Counted from the first letter of the stretch, positions 22,270-33,998 are shown. The stretch is 52,020 nucleotides of DNA from Dichomitus squalens LYAD-421 SS1 (GCF_000275845.1 NW_006766915.1:1-52020); one strand, 5' to 3'. Notes: a model not told the origin generated them from the sequence alone. Numbers and translations are program-made.

Positions 22270-24664
22270 CTAGTCGTCCATCTCCTCTGCGAGGGTAAGA
22301 CGCTCTCGCACTAGTCGCGCGACGGCCGCGCCGTCTATGGGGATCTCGTTGCCCTGGAATCCTTCGGGATAGGCTGGCAGCGGGACGTCGGGCCGCGTGA
22401 AGTGCCTATACGCAGATAAGTGAGCAATACGAGCAGATCTCATTGGGGCAGGAAATGCACCTATCGTTCCAGAAGCCGTAGTGCACCATACCCAGGGCCC
22501 GGGTCGTATACTCGTAGTCGTGCGCGAAGCCGCCAGGGTAGAAGAACTCCATCACGGTCGACCGCGGCGTGGGCCGCATCCACAGCAGCGCCGTCAGACC
22601 GTTCCCGTGCACGCCCATCATGATCTGCGGCCCGCGGTCAGCTTCCCGTCACGCACAGAGCGCATGCGAGGGAAGATGCTCACCGTGGTACGTCCCGCGA
22701 GCCGGAACTGCTCCATGCGCGTGAGCTTGTCCATCTCCACGACGTTCACCTCGTACCCGTACTCGTCCCGGAGCCTGTACAGCTCCTCGACGAGCCGCTC
22801 GTGGTCCTCCTGCCGCAGCTTCCGCCTGTTCCACCCCTGCCGCGAGATGTACGAGATCACGGGCCGCGTCTCAATCCCCTGCACGGCCGCCGCGTCCGTC
22901 GCCTCGCCCTGCAGCGAGAACCCGACGACGTTGTTCCGGATCGTCGTCCACCAGTTCACGCTCCCCGGCAGCGCGAACGCGTTCGCCGCCGTGCGCTGCG
23001 TGCGCAGGTACATCTCGCCGTTCATCGCAGCCGCGCGGTCGGCGAGCACGACGCGGTCGAGGACGTACGGCCGGGCGAGCGCAGCGCGCTCCTTCCAATC
23101 GTTCATGAACTCCATGGAGAGCGAGGGGAATGCGGCGCGGACAACCCACTGGTTCATCTTCGCGTAGTCGCGCCAGTTGTTGGAGTCGAGGTGTGGGAAG
23201 ATCATGCGGCGCGGCGCGGGCAGGGAGGTCTCGCCCGAGGGGGGGATGGTGGGGTCGAGCGAGGAGTACGTGCGCCAGAAGCCGAAGAAGAGCTCGGCAG
23301 ACCAGTGGTAGTAGTGGGTTATGCTGCAAAGGGCAATTAGCGAGCACGCCTAGGTGGGAGGGGAGCCCGGCGGAGAGACTCACAATTGCTTCGGATCGTA
23401 TGCGAGCCACTAACATGGCAGAGTGGACCGTGTGAGTCCAGATGAATCCAAGAAAAGGTGTACATAGGCTTACTGTTACGCCGTCGAGTCTGTCCGCCTC
23501 CGTTCCGAACAACTGTCGCGCTTCTGTGGTGCTGATCACGCGCATGTTCTTGTCTGTCGGCGCGCGTAGAAGAGCCTCCTCCGGGTCGTTTGTGATGAAG
23601 GCCGCGCTGGAGAGGATGTAGAGGCGATCTGGGACGCTCTCAGGTTCGTCGGTGACGACATATAGTGTGCCATTGAGGAGGTATAGGCGGTCGAATATCG
23701 TCCAACCTGTAGATTCATTCAGTATAGGGTTCCTGTTTTTCATGAAACCAATTTCTGGAATGTGGGGTCTGAAGGGCGTGTAATGGACGGGCGGGAGGAT
23801 AATTGCAGATGCTGGCCGTGCGCCTCACTGTTGTCATCTATACAGGAGGTAGTGCGGCGGAACCGGGAGCTCTGCCACGGCAACTCTGTGCGCAGTATTC
23901 GACACATCGAGCACCGGTGCATGTCCTCTAACGCATCTGCCAGCCCAGTCGCGCGCACGACCTTCATTGTCCCGCACTCCGCGTCTGTCTGCTGGTCTCA
24001 GGACCAGCCCGCGCGCTACACTTTCGTCATCAACGTCCCCTCCCCTCGCACCTGAGACATGCTGATCCATTTAACCGCAAGCCCGACTCGTTCCGCGTAC
24101 ATGTCCATGTCCCAGTCGTACACTGTCGGTCACAGTGTTCGCCGAGACCTCAAAGGCGATACCCTTCCTGAGACGCCCGCAGACGACTCGTGGCAGATGC
24201 TGCAGAAGGAGGCCAAGTGTAGTACGACGATGAGCATGCACCAGCAATGCTTCGCAAGTAGACTGAGCGATAGTTAAGAGAGGAGATCTCGGAGGGCTAG
24301 ACCCTGTCAATACAGAGGATGCAGTCGGATGTTCCCTCACGTTTGAGGCATGTCCAGGGACAATTTCGGGGATATATGTCTTCGGTATTGTGTGATGAGG
24401 CTCACCTGGAACATGCGCGACGATTTTCGTCTCCGGGACCTGTCCACTTCCCCAGCTCAGGGGCGCATTCAACGCCTGGAGAGTATATTGCGTCTCGAGC
24501 GTCAACGGTTGGGTGGCGACTTCTTCCTCGACGATGAACGGCGAGTGAATGAGGTCAGATGCTGTCCCTGGACTCCTATGGAGGGTTGCGGAGAAGAAAA
24601 GCAAGCACCCAAAGAGGATCGTGAGCAATAGAATCTCTCTGGGCGTCGGGTGGAATGGCGGCAT
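22270..24664 (-). CDS. Glycosyltransferase family 61-type (DUF563) protein, type II membrane
   Basis: Exons 24406-24664, 23474-23706, 23384-23409, 22684-23323, 22461-22624 and 22270-22405 sum to 486 codons (485 aa). Residues about 9-27 (EILLLTILFGCLLFFSATL) form a signal anchor, so the catalytic part faces the Golgi lumen. Landmarks of the GT61/EOGT group follow: PGWTIFDRLYLLNGTLYVV, FITHYYHWSAELFFGFWRTY, VLADRAAAM, RTAANAFALPGSVNWW, ISYISRQGWNRRKL, and the block MMGVHGNGLTALLWM. The last of these is the family's most conserved motif. It probably transfers a pentose or GlcNAc to a glycan or glycoprotein; the exact donor is unknown. The first intron is 699 nt, about ten times the others, and joins AHVP to GWTIF in phase. 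Confidence 0.9.
23722..24300 (+). pseudogene. Opposite-strand frame inside the glycosyltransferase intron
   Basis: Within the 699-nt intron the plus strand is open from 23762 to 24277 apart from a single TGA at 24053-24055. The part around the stop (ARYTFVINVPSP before, DMLIHLTASPTRSAY after) reads like one protein and vaguely resembles the entry into a DOMON/cytochrome-type secreted domain. No start, signal peptide or splice sites can be fixed. This may be a fragment of an unrelated gene that landed in the intron, or chance openness in GC-rich DNA. Low confidence. Confidence 0.25.
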
Positions 24665-25722
24665 ATTGGCGGGAAAGAGGCCGGAACGAAGCAGCCAATG
24701 TCAGCGTAGGGCCAGTTTCTCAGACGAACCAGCGGTCAAAAAAAGCTGTTCAGAACATCGAGCAACGCTGGAACAAGGAGGTAGGTTGGCGAGATAGAGC
24801 CAGACGGTTTAAATCCGCGTTGCGGTGGCTGCAGTATGCGGCGCTCGAGCACCGTCAATCTCATGAGCGCTTGGTTCTGCCTGACCCCAGACACTTCTCT
24901 GGAACTCCCAGTCTTACATAACGCCATCATGTTGCGCACACCAGATCAGATGTATTTCCCTGGCGAGTCCTAAGTACGCCTTTCTCTCACACCTTTCTAC
25001 AGTCCGATTGACAAGAACTCAACCCAATAGATCTGACTCTGACATAACCGTTCAAGAACCATGTCCTAGTCTTACATATGACCCGAGAGCAACCTCCGGT
25101 TCTCTAGGTCTCTTCTGAAGAGACTCAAAATCTGAAGCACACGTGCACATCATTGGCGGCTTTGAATGACCATGTTCCTTGTACCGAGCAACTACAGGAC
25201 AAACCGCTGCCATATGGAGCGGCTCGTCCTTCTATCCACTGTCAGCTAGCCGGTCTTCCCACCTTCTTCAGATTCCTGTGATCAGGGCCCAGACATTGTC
25301 TTTTCCCTCTGAAACGACTCTATTGCAGATTGAGCGCATCGTCATCCACTTCTTGCAGTATACGGGGGTTCCGGAGACCCTGTCCATAGAGTACTGCTAT
25401 GACCCACAGCAGCACCCTGCCATGAAAGTGCGACCGTTCTGGCGGGTCCATTGTGACTGCGCTGCGACTGGTAGTTCATGACTGTGAGTGCCGCCACAGC
25501 GTGTGTCCGTTCTTCCTCTGGCTTATCGCTACCCTCAGCTGTCACTATCACACGTCTCTTGTCTAGAAATCCGATGTGGAGCCATGTCAGGGTCATCGAC
25601 AGCAATTGCTTACCCCCTTCTGCAGGTGCCATGTCCTACGTGAGAGCGTAAATGGCACAACTCTTCCCCCGCCATATAAGGGCTCTCGCGTACAAACCAG
25701 TCCTACATTGAATTCGCTCGTC
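24665..25722. other. Divergent intergenic region, no gene supported
   Basis: A spacer of about 1.06 kb separates the divergent glycosyltransferase and second MFS genes. Overlapping short frames on both strands (24655-24921, 25179-25481) show no domains. It should contain both promoters; a TATA box for the MFS gene is listed separately. Confidence 0.45.
25674..25680 (+). promoter_or_regulatory. TATA box of MFS paralogue 2
   Basis: The sequence ATATAAG stands about 43 nt upstream of the ATG at 25723, in a pyrimidine-rich leader. Position and sequence fit a TATA box with a very short 5' leader. Confidence 0.5.
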
Positions 25723-28482
25723 ATGTCCGACGATAGCCGTCCCAGCCTGGCGAAGGGCTCCATCTCTCTAGAAAAACATACCGGAGGATCTGACGCGTAC
25801 GAGGTCACCAAAGACGGACAAAGTCCAGCATGTACGCCTCGCGACGAATCCGACGTTTACCAGTTCTTCGTGTCTTATCAGGAAAGCCACGCGGGGAGAC
25901 TGGTTCTTGACCCAGGGTCAGTGTCCATATATCTTCCGTCTGCTTGTAGCTGACGAAAACCTGTCATAGGTTTGCACCGGCGGAGTTTGGGGAGGATATC
26001 GCGAAGCAGCTCAAGCTCTCCCCAGACAAGTCCAAGATCCTCTGGCCTCAGCCTGCGGACGACTCCCACGACCCTCAAAATGTGAGAGATACGGTCAGGC
26101 GATTGTGCGGTGGCTGACCGCCTTGGCAGTGGAGTAAAGCGCGGAAAACGCTGCAGCTGACCATAGCAACTCTGGCAGCCGTCGTTCCAGATTTCGATTC
26201 TTCTATCGGTCAGTCACTTCACTCTGATGTGGGAAAGAGTCATGACGTTGACATCGAACATGCTCTGGTGGGCAGGCATCGCGGCAGTGTTCGCCATGGC
26301 CCGAGATTTTCACACAACTCCTAACCACGTCAACCAACTAGGTCAGAGGTAAAGGATATCCGAGTGTGGAGGCTTCTCGAATGCTTGCTGACACCTTCGC
26401 CGCCAGCTGGGCAATCTTCGCGATAGGTCAGCAGCATTAGCATCACAACCGGACAGATCAGCTTCTGACCGTCGCTTCTCAGGCTGGGGCGGGATTTTTG
26501 CGGTGATGCTCATCCGACGTTACGGTCGATTGCCGGTGCTGTTCTGGTCGCAGGTGAAGCGAAATGGACAGTTTGCTTATGGCGTGCGCAGCTTCATGAT
26601 CTTCTGTCGCAGTTGCTCGCATTAGGATTCATGATCGGCGTCACGTTCGCCCCTAACTTAACCGTATCCGCTGGTGAGTAGAGCACACGTGCCGAACCTA
26701 CTCGCAGCTAACGGGTTCCATGCAGCAATGCGCACTCTCGTAGGGTTCTTTGGGTGGGGTTCCACTCATACAGCTTACGTTCTGGTCTAATATCCTGCCG
26801 CAGAACATGCGCTCAAGTTTCCGTGAGGTCCTCAGCGAATAGCAGCAACCCTCTGACCGCTGATGGTATTCAAGGGCTTGTACGTTGTGACCGACATGTA
26901 CCCCGTTCATCTTCAAGCTCGCAAGGTGCGCGGCTGTTCATCTGGCGAAGGGGCCTGGAGATAGATATCTAACCATCGCATTGAGGATAGCTTAGCATAT
27001 GGACGATGGGATTCGTCATCTCCCCTGTCCTAGCCCCGTTCCTACTCGGATTTCTAGTCGCGCGTGCTAAGTACGCATCTCTCATGACATTCGGCTATCA
27101 TTGGCTCATACCAAAGCGTCGCGGATTGCCAGCTGGAGGTGGGCGTACGGTATCGGTACGATATACAACGCTATAGTCATGCTCCTGATAGCCTTTTTTT
27201 CGGAGGAGACGTACGTGGCTCCCTGTGCCCCTCGCATTGCTTATTGCGACGCTGACGTGCCGCAGCATGTATGATCGCCACCTCGAGAAACCGCATCCCT
27301 ATACTACGCCCGGGACAGCAAGATATCGCATCGAAACGCTTCTCGGTCTGACTGGTTACCGAATGGCGCGCTTCCGGCCGTCCTGGAAGGCCGTCGCCCT
27401 CGCGCCGCTCAGGGTGTTCTGGCGCCCACACCTCTTAGCGGCACTCTGGTTCGAAGGGGCCATGTTTGGTTTTCAGATCGGCTTCCACGTACGAAGCGGT
27501 GCTGTCCGCCTGTGTGTAGAGCGTAATCTCACGCCGCGTTCTAGGTCACGAACTCGGTCGTCCTCGCCAACCCGCCGCCAAATGGGTACGGATACGGCCA
27601 GATCCAGATCGCTGCGACATACGCTAGCTCGCTGGTATGTGTACGGTTGTCCTGCAGTATCCCCTGCTGCAAGCCCAAGTTTGTCGCTCGGCGCGCACAC
27701 TGACTAATGCGAATGCCCAGGGCGCAGTCCTCATAGGCGAGGTTGTGGGGCGATATCTCAACGACTGGCTGCTCGAGGTCACAGTCCGACGTAACAAGGG
27801 AGTTTTCGAAGCTGAGTGTCGCTTATGGTAAGAGCACTTCAATGATCATCTGTGCGAGAGTGGTCCGTCATGCTAAAGGCTACTGCGCTGAAAGGGCATG
27901 TTACCCCTCCGTGGCGCTTTTCGTCTGCGGATCTGTGCTTCAAGGCGCAGCGTTCCAATTGCATCTGCACATTGCCGTGCTGGTGGTGGGTTGGGTCTTA
28001 GCCCAGATGGCGGTCATGATGAATACGTCTGCGATTTGTGAGTGCTTCACGCTGCGTCTTGGTGTCAGTGGTGCGCTGCGCTTACGAGGCCTGGTCTTTG
28101 TGTGCGTCAAGACGCGTATTGCAACGACTGCTTCCCCAAGTATCAGGTTCGTTATGTCCGAGTAATCAGTCCTGTCCTATCACTCATTGCTCGGTGTTCT
28201 AGGGCGAGATCTCTGCATTGATCAACCTTGCAAGGAGTCTTGGCGGTTTTGGCGTCGCTTATTTCCAAGTGAACTGGGTCACTCGACACGGAGCACTCCA
28301 GGCATTCGGGACGGAGGCCGGCATTGTCGCTGGTCTCTTCCTATTGATGGTTCCCGTCCTTCAGATCAAAGGTTCGTACCTCCAGGTGAGTCCTGCATAC
28401 TCGTTGTCTCCAATGCATGTCGCCCTCAAGCCCTGTACTTGTTCCTGATATTTCTCCGTAGAGCCGCTTTGCTGTGAATTGA
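25723..28482 (+). CDS. MFS transporter, 12 TM type (paralogue 2)
   Basis: Nineteen exons sum to 556 codons (555 aa): 25723-25916, 25970-26081, 26130-26208, 26276-26348, 26407-26426, 26483-26553, 26613-26673, 26726-26753, 26804-26822, 26875-26925, 26991-27070, 27133-27210, 27266-27488, 27545-27634, 27721-27827, 27895-28037, 28112-28146, 28203-28385 and 28462-28482. The protein follows the first MFS gene step by step: HAGRLVLDPG at the N terminus, LIRRYGRLPVLFWSQ (motif A), TDMYPVHLQARKLSIWTMGF, WRWAYGIGTIYN, RYRIETLLGLTGYRMARF, GAVLIGEVVGRYLNDW and YCNDCFPKYQGEISALINLA. Exon lengths equal those of the paralogue except for the first, one central and the last exon and three extra introns. The substrate is unknown. 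All landmarks are intact, so I see no reason to call it a pseudogene. Confidence 0.92.
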
Positions 28483-28800
28483 TAGGTCCTGTCAATTGCA
28501 TCCGTACCGTAGGTCACTGACGACGCAGATCCCCGCGGGGAAAGTATGTATTGAATGTGGATTTGGGTGAGCCTGAGGTGTCGATCGCCACATGTTCAAT
28601 TGAAAGTATATTTACACCATCGTTTCATGATGTACATGGAGCGGATCCAGGCGGGTCATGGCCGCCGTAGATGTGATTTGACGTGGGCGATGCATAGCGC
28701 TCGTCTGGATTTGCAAACGCATCGGTCAGTTGATATACACATAGCATCACAGAATTCCTTCAGCAACTCTACACCTTGCATCGCGCCCTTCCGTATTATT
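28483..28800. other. Intergenic, no gene seen
   Basis: This spacer follows the second MFS gene. Open frames here are short and overlap on both strands, with no recognised domain or splice pattern. Confidence 0.4.
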
Positions 28801-28824
28801 AGCTGGCATACCAGAGGATTCGCT

Positions 28825-29540
28825 ATGCAGCAGGTTCGCGACCAAAGGACTGGTAACGTCAACGTACAAGATGCTGTCCGGGAGTCCATCGTCGAGACCC
28901 TCTCAGCTCCTCTATACGGATGTGAGCCATCACTGTTCAGATCCGAAGTACGATACATCTAAGAAGGCAAGCTGACGACGTCCCTATTCTTCTCTAGCCG
29001 TAAATGTCATCGACGTGTGTCTCGATGCAAGTTGTATGTCGCAGCGCGTCAACAGTTGTCTGAGCGATGTTCTCGCATGGACATGTGTCCCCTGTTTGCT
29101 ATGTATGTTGCTCGTGTGAGTTCAGATCTGACATGCTGATGCTATGACGGTACATGCAAGGTGCATGGTTGGTTGTTAGCATCATCTACAGTCCATAGAA
29201 CGGGGTTCGTCACTGGCTATCTCTCCTGATGACCCTCCAAACGCTCATCCTTCATCAGTCTGACCCCGTGTTCAGCTGCGTCCACAAGAATGCGAAAAAA
29301 TGGAGTGCTCAACGACGCCATAGCGTTTCGAAACCACATGTGGTCGTTGCATCTGCTCTTGGCTCCCAAGAGACGGCGGGAGATGAAGAGCAGGAAGAGA
29401 TGGAAGTTATGACGATGCAGCCCCAGTCCCGAGTCTCTATGCAGATTGGTGGGAAACCTCCCGTAAACTCCGGGAAGCCGGAAGGTACTAGACGAGGTGC
29501 AGAGGATGAGGAGGACGGAGAGAGTGAGAGGGCGGCTTAA
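28825..29540 (+). CDS. Candidate small multi-exon orphan (unresolved)
   Basis: A frame containing NVNVQDAVRESIVETLSAPL ends at a good donor at about 28921. After an acceptor at about 28998 it can continue in phase into a Cys-rich hydrophobic stretch (DVLAWTCVPCLLCMLLV), which looks like a membrane helix, followed by another GTGAGT donor at about 29116. I could not join this to a unique next exon. Downstream, 29229-29540 is an open frame with an acidic, hydrophilic C-terminal tail (DEEQEEMEVMTMQ ... EDGESERAA). The pieces could be one small membrane protein with a cytosolic tail, or unrelated frames. No family is recognised. Confidence 0.3.
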
Positions 29541-30304
29541 TTCGGGGCGTTCGCTCTCACTTCGACAAACGGCATCTCATTCTCCCCAAACTGTGATGGG
29601 GAAGGTCATGATGCGTAAGAATCGCATATAACCAGTGCTGCACATGGCTATCCCAATGGTTTATGCTCTACATCGTGACTCCTCATCGGTCATCTCTAAG
29701 ATCTCTGGAGCGAGCCCGGGAAGTAAAGACTCGTCCATGACCATTCACTTCTCGTGTGCCACTTCCGTCGCGTCGGGATGACAGCCGAGGACCCCTGGAT
29801 TTCACATGCCGAAAAGTGATATGTTTGAGCCACCTGGCGAAGACTGAGCAGGAAGCGGGAGATGAACATTGATGCGAGTCTGTGGGTGATGCATGAAAGC
29901 GATCAGCCTTAGAGACCCGGATTGAGATGATGGAAACTGGCGCACGGAAAACTAGAGAACGAAATGAAGTTGTTCCCCTGACATCCCGACCACTCACGTC
30001 AGCAATATTCCAGATATTCTGTGGCCAAAATCCGAAGCGAGGTCGCTTCCACCGCTGCTTCGGACGCGGACAAGGAAAAGTGATTGGCGGCGACGCTTGA
30101 TTGCTTGGAGAGTGCACGAGGAAGAAGACATGACGTGCACGACACCAAAAGGACGCTTGCGAGTTTGACATGGAGACTTGCGCCGAGAGTACCGACGGTG
30201 TGGACGAGCGTAGGAGGGTCGCGACGTTGTGAAGGATGGGTCGTCTTGCTGGCGGGGCGCCAACGGAAGTAAGATGCGTGAAGTACTTCCTCCACGACGA
30301 CCCC
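29541..30304. other. Intergenic, no gene supported
   Basis: About 760 nt lies between the orphan and the stop of the F-box/LRR gene. Three overlapping minus-strand frames (29683-30308) have basic, low-complexity composition and no start or splice support. Confidence 0.45.
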
Positions 30305-31685
30305 TCACAAGGGACGCCGGTTCACGCGACTGTCCAGCGAAAGCAATGATGAGTCAAGAATCAACTTCACTGTAACAAACTTGGGACGCATACTTCGGAG
30401 AAGGTTTCTCGAGCGCAACCCAGCGAACGCTTCAAGAAGCGCGAGCTCGTCTTCGTCTTCGTCCGCGGGTAATCGATAATCAAGTTCGAATACCACCTCC
30501 GCCAGCGTTCCCGCCCAAGAAGGCTCCGAAAGCGTCCGGTCTAGTTCGGCGGTAAACCTATGAAGGGACGCGAGCGCATGTGAACTGTGCTGGAACGCCA
30601 ACACGATGCTGCGTAGCGGATACCCCTTGGCGCCGGCTGGAAGCTGAGTTATTAGCCAGATGAGCCACGTCCAGTCCGAGGAGACTTCGCGGACTCCCCG
30701 GCAGTCGAAGCGGAGCGTGCGAAGGGCTGTGCAGCTCGACAGGTTCAGCTGCTTCTCTGCTTGGTTCGGGTTCGAGTTTCATATCGGGACGACAGTGTAA
30801 GCCGCGGATAGACAGGATAAGGCGAGGGAACCTGTATCAGCCCCAGATCACGAATAGGAGGCGTTGAGAATTGGACGTACCCATGACCCCGCGCGAGATT
30901 GGGTGGCCAGCAGCCCTCTTGAAGATGCCGAGCTTGAGATTCTCGAGCGTTGAACCCGTGGAAGCCCACAATGCACCGAGTCCCTGGTTCTGGTCATCTA
31001 AGGCTATTTCGTAGGAGATTTCGATATCACGGAGGGAGGGAAACTTGTTGTGAGCGATAAGCCAATCTACAGCGGATGTTGGGTAGTCGGAGGAGACCCG
31101 TAGGAATGTCAGGAATGGAAGTTCGCATCCGATCGAAGCGGAGGTATCCGAGTCCAGCTGTCGTTGGCAGTCTACATGAATCGCATGCAGCGATTCCAGA
31201 CGTCCGAGGGCCCGTAGAATGATGGAGAAGTCCGCTACCGTCGTGAATGATACGTCAAATAGGTCTAAGGAAGTGATGGACGAGAAACGGGAAAGCTCTA
31301 AGAGGTAGTCCGGGCTGTACCGAGTCGGGAGCCACAGCTGGTTGTGGACTGTGAGGCGGCGAGGCTGCACAAGCGGATATGACGACAACGACAAGGGAAA
31401 GCGCCCCGCGATAGACATGGCAGGGCGGAAGAGCGCGAGTATCGAATTTTCCGATATAGATATCTCCTTGATGATTGGAGCGATGTCCGGGGCAGATTCC
31501 AGGAGGTGAAGAAGGCTGTCCAGTTGTCCTGGAAAGTTCAGCTCAACAACCCGGAAGAGATTGAACCGGCTACGGGGTAGCCATGCTTTGCAGACCAAGG
31601 AGGTTGACTGGAGAGCCTTCTCGTCCTCGATAAAATCGATGACCAGTTCAAAAATCTCTATGGGGATGAATTGTCTCTTCGACAT
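30305..31685 (-). CDS. F-box protein with leucine-rich C-terminal part
   Basis: Exons 30881-31685 and 30305-30756 sum to 419 codons (418 aa), with a 124-nt intron in phase. The N terminus FIPIEIFELVIDFIEDEKAL followed by STSLVCKAWLPRSR is a clear F-box of the basidiomycete type (residues 6-42), which contacts Skp1. The rest shows periodic Leu-rich segments (ITSLDLFDVSF, LGRLESLHAIHVD, FPSLRDIEISYE, CTALRTLRFDCRGV), as in leucine-rich-repeat F-box proteins that present substrates to SCF ubiquitin ligases. The substrate is unknown. The start at 31685 precedes the first box residue by five codons, a normal length. Confidence 0.85.
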
Positions 31686-32335
31686 GCTGCGAATCTTTGG
31701 TAAGAGAGGACGTTGACAGTTGGGGCGCGTGATGAAAGCGTACCCTGCGTCTTTGAGCAGAGGCTACCTCGGGGTGAGTCAGCAAAACCGCAGCCGTTAC
31801 AGTCATGACGAGAGGCTCACAAACCGACGCCAACCAGGTTGAGCCCGAACGTCTTTCCTGTAACACAACTTTCTCGTCTCTACGGTCTTGGTGGGAAGTA
31901 ACCCCACATCGATGTAGTCGAAGCCCAAACCTAGGCTTAGAATCGTTGGTGGCAAGTGCAAGACGGAGGACGCTCGGGGTATAGGCGCCTATTCTCAAGA
32001 AGCGCCCGTCACACCACCACAGAGTAGAGGGACTCAGTTGTCAGAATAATTTCTAGCTTACAAAACGAGATGATAGTTGTGGGCTAGCCAACTACTCTGG
32101 AACCGTCATGCTTACTATGTATCTGGCAGTACGCAACACTAGAGAGCCCTAGTGGCGGAGGGCTCTGGAGGGTGCGGTCGTCGAACCACTTACCTTGAAC
32201 AATGTTTACATGGATTGCAGTCCCGATTGAGTTCCTTTGTCGGAGATCTAATACGTAAGCTTGTTCATATTCCGCATTGAATACTTGGAACGTTCGGTCA
32301 AGCTCTCAGTACTTGAACATTGCCCTCCACAAATA
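31686..32335. other. Divergent intergenic region, no gene seen
   Basis: This 650-nt spacer lies between the divergent F-box/LRR and histone deacetylase genes. A 116-codon minus-strand frame (31648-31998) runs into the F-box gene in another frame and has no domain. No TATA box stands out. Confidence 0.45.
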
Positions 32336-33935
32336 ATGCAAAACTCAGGTGAGGAGAGAAGAGTGGCATACGTTGTCTCCAACGAGCTTGTCAAGGTCAG
32401 TCAGTACGGGTGGCTAGGCAGTCAACTTCCTTGCACTGGATATGCCACTGCCAGTGACCTAACTGGGCACCACCCTAGATCTCCTCTCAATTACCGTCGA
32501 ACCGTAATCGGTCCTTCTTGGTGCATAGCTTGGTGAAGGCCTTCGGCCTCCTTAAACCTCCGGGAAGAGATTCAGTTGCTGGGATACAGCCGTTGCGGCC
32601 ATTACCTGCACAATTCAAAGAGTTGTCGGCTTACCATGACCGCGACTATTTGGAACGGTTGTTGCAAGGTGAAGTATACGGTGCTACGAATGACACTCAA
32701 CACACAGAATACGGACTAGAGGAGGTGTATACTATTTCTGCTCGCTTGACTGTGGACGATCACTCATCCGCGTCAATTCGCACTAGGATTGCCCCGCGTT
32801 CCCTCATCTCCCGGATTATGTCCGTTATGTGGCAGGAGCCACGTTAGCAGGTACATGTCAATGATTCATTGACATACATACTAAGACGTGTGATGACCCC
32901 ATTTTCACAGCGGCCAGAGCTCTCAAAGATGACACAGCCGATATCTCTGTTTGCTGGGACGGCGGCAGGTTCGATCATAGTTTGGACTTCGTCTTCTATA
33001 GTTCATTCACATCTTCTTTCCAGACATCATGCTCAGAAAGCGCGTGCCTCTGGATTTTGCTACGTCGCCGACTGTGTCCTTGCCATATTGCTTTTGAAGC
33101 GCTCGTTGCCAGCGACCACGGAACGGCCGCTTTTCAGGCCTCGGGTCATGTACCTCGACTTTGACTTACATTTTGCGGACGGAGTGTCTGAAGCGTTCTA
33201 TTCCTCCTCAAAACACTCCTCGTCTCCACAAGTTCTTACCCTCTCCATCCACCATACCGCACCAGGCTTTTTCCCAGTGTCCCACCTTGCAGGCTTGACA
33301 GATCCGCAGGATTCTCAATTTGACCCATTTACCCTTTCCTTACCTCTCGAACGTGGCGCTTCCAACAAGACCTTCCATCGTATATGGCCACTCATCGAGC
33401 ACGTCAAGGACGCGTTCCAACCCCACTACGTCGTGGTGCAATGCGGTGCAGATGGACTATCAGGGGATCCCTACGCCACCTGGAATTGGTCCCTGGGCGG
33501 CGAAGGGGGCATGGGATGGTGTGTCGACCGAATATGTCACTGGCCTTCTCGCACCTTGCTACTTGGAGGAGGTATGTCGCTTTACGTAGTGCTTGATCGA
33601 AGGTATTCATCGATGGCGCTTCCAAGGCGGATACAACTCGCCGAATGTTGCCCGAGCGTGGACATTTCTCACATCAATTGCAGTAAGCATAGTCTTAATG
33701 CTACTTGAAGGCTCAAATCACAATCATTGATCCCTCTCAGCTGGGCCGTATACTTCCGCTTGATTCCGACATTCCTGATCATGGAGCGTTCCCTCTCTAC
33801 GCATCGTCGTTTACACTCGACGTCCCATCAGGGAACATCCAAGACCAAAACACAGACGCATATCTTGAGCGTGTAGATCAAGTATTCGCACAAGTCGTGG
33901 ACGCAATCCGAGAGAAAATGCGGTCATCGTCATGA
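32336..33935 (+). CDS. Class I (HDAC8-like) histone deacetylase
   Basis: Seven exons sum to 409 codons (408 aa): 32336-32395, 32479-32724, 32787-32850, 32911-32968, 33024-33571, 33627-33682 and 33741-33935. The catalytic fold is complete. Conserved pieces are AYHDRDYLERLL near the N terminus, ISVCWDGGRHH (His144-His145, the charge-relay pair) and ASGFCYVADCVLAIL. Zn ligands are Asp190 and His192 in YLDFDLHFADG and Asp286 in QCGADGLSGDP. The transition-state Tyr328 lies in GGGGYNSPNVARAW. The second His of the usual DLHHGDG is Phe here and the following Gly is Ala. The protein removes acetyl groups from lysines, probably in the nucleus. Its 3' end converges on the OPT gene with only 63 bp between stops. 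Confidence 0.92.
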
Positions 33936-33998
33936 CATCGTCTATAAGAGTACATCAATTGTGACATATACGTCGTAATCGTAGCCATCCCAGGACTC

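Noticed and set aside
22481..23340. Two long plus-strand frames opposite the glycosyltransferase
   Set aside because: They are reverse-frame shadows of the conserved GT61 exons.
24071..24400. Extension of glycosyltransferase exon 1 into VPGEPHHTIPK and beyond
   Set aside because: The frame stays open past the donor only by chance. Splicing at 24405/24406 restores the conserved AHVPGWTIFDRL join.
32869..33000. Upstream start of the deacetylase frame as an alternative first exon
   Set aside because: The conserved N-terminal deacetylase residues are in the exons at 32336-32968; this frame reads intron sequence.
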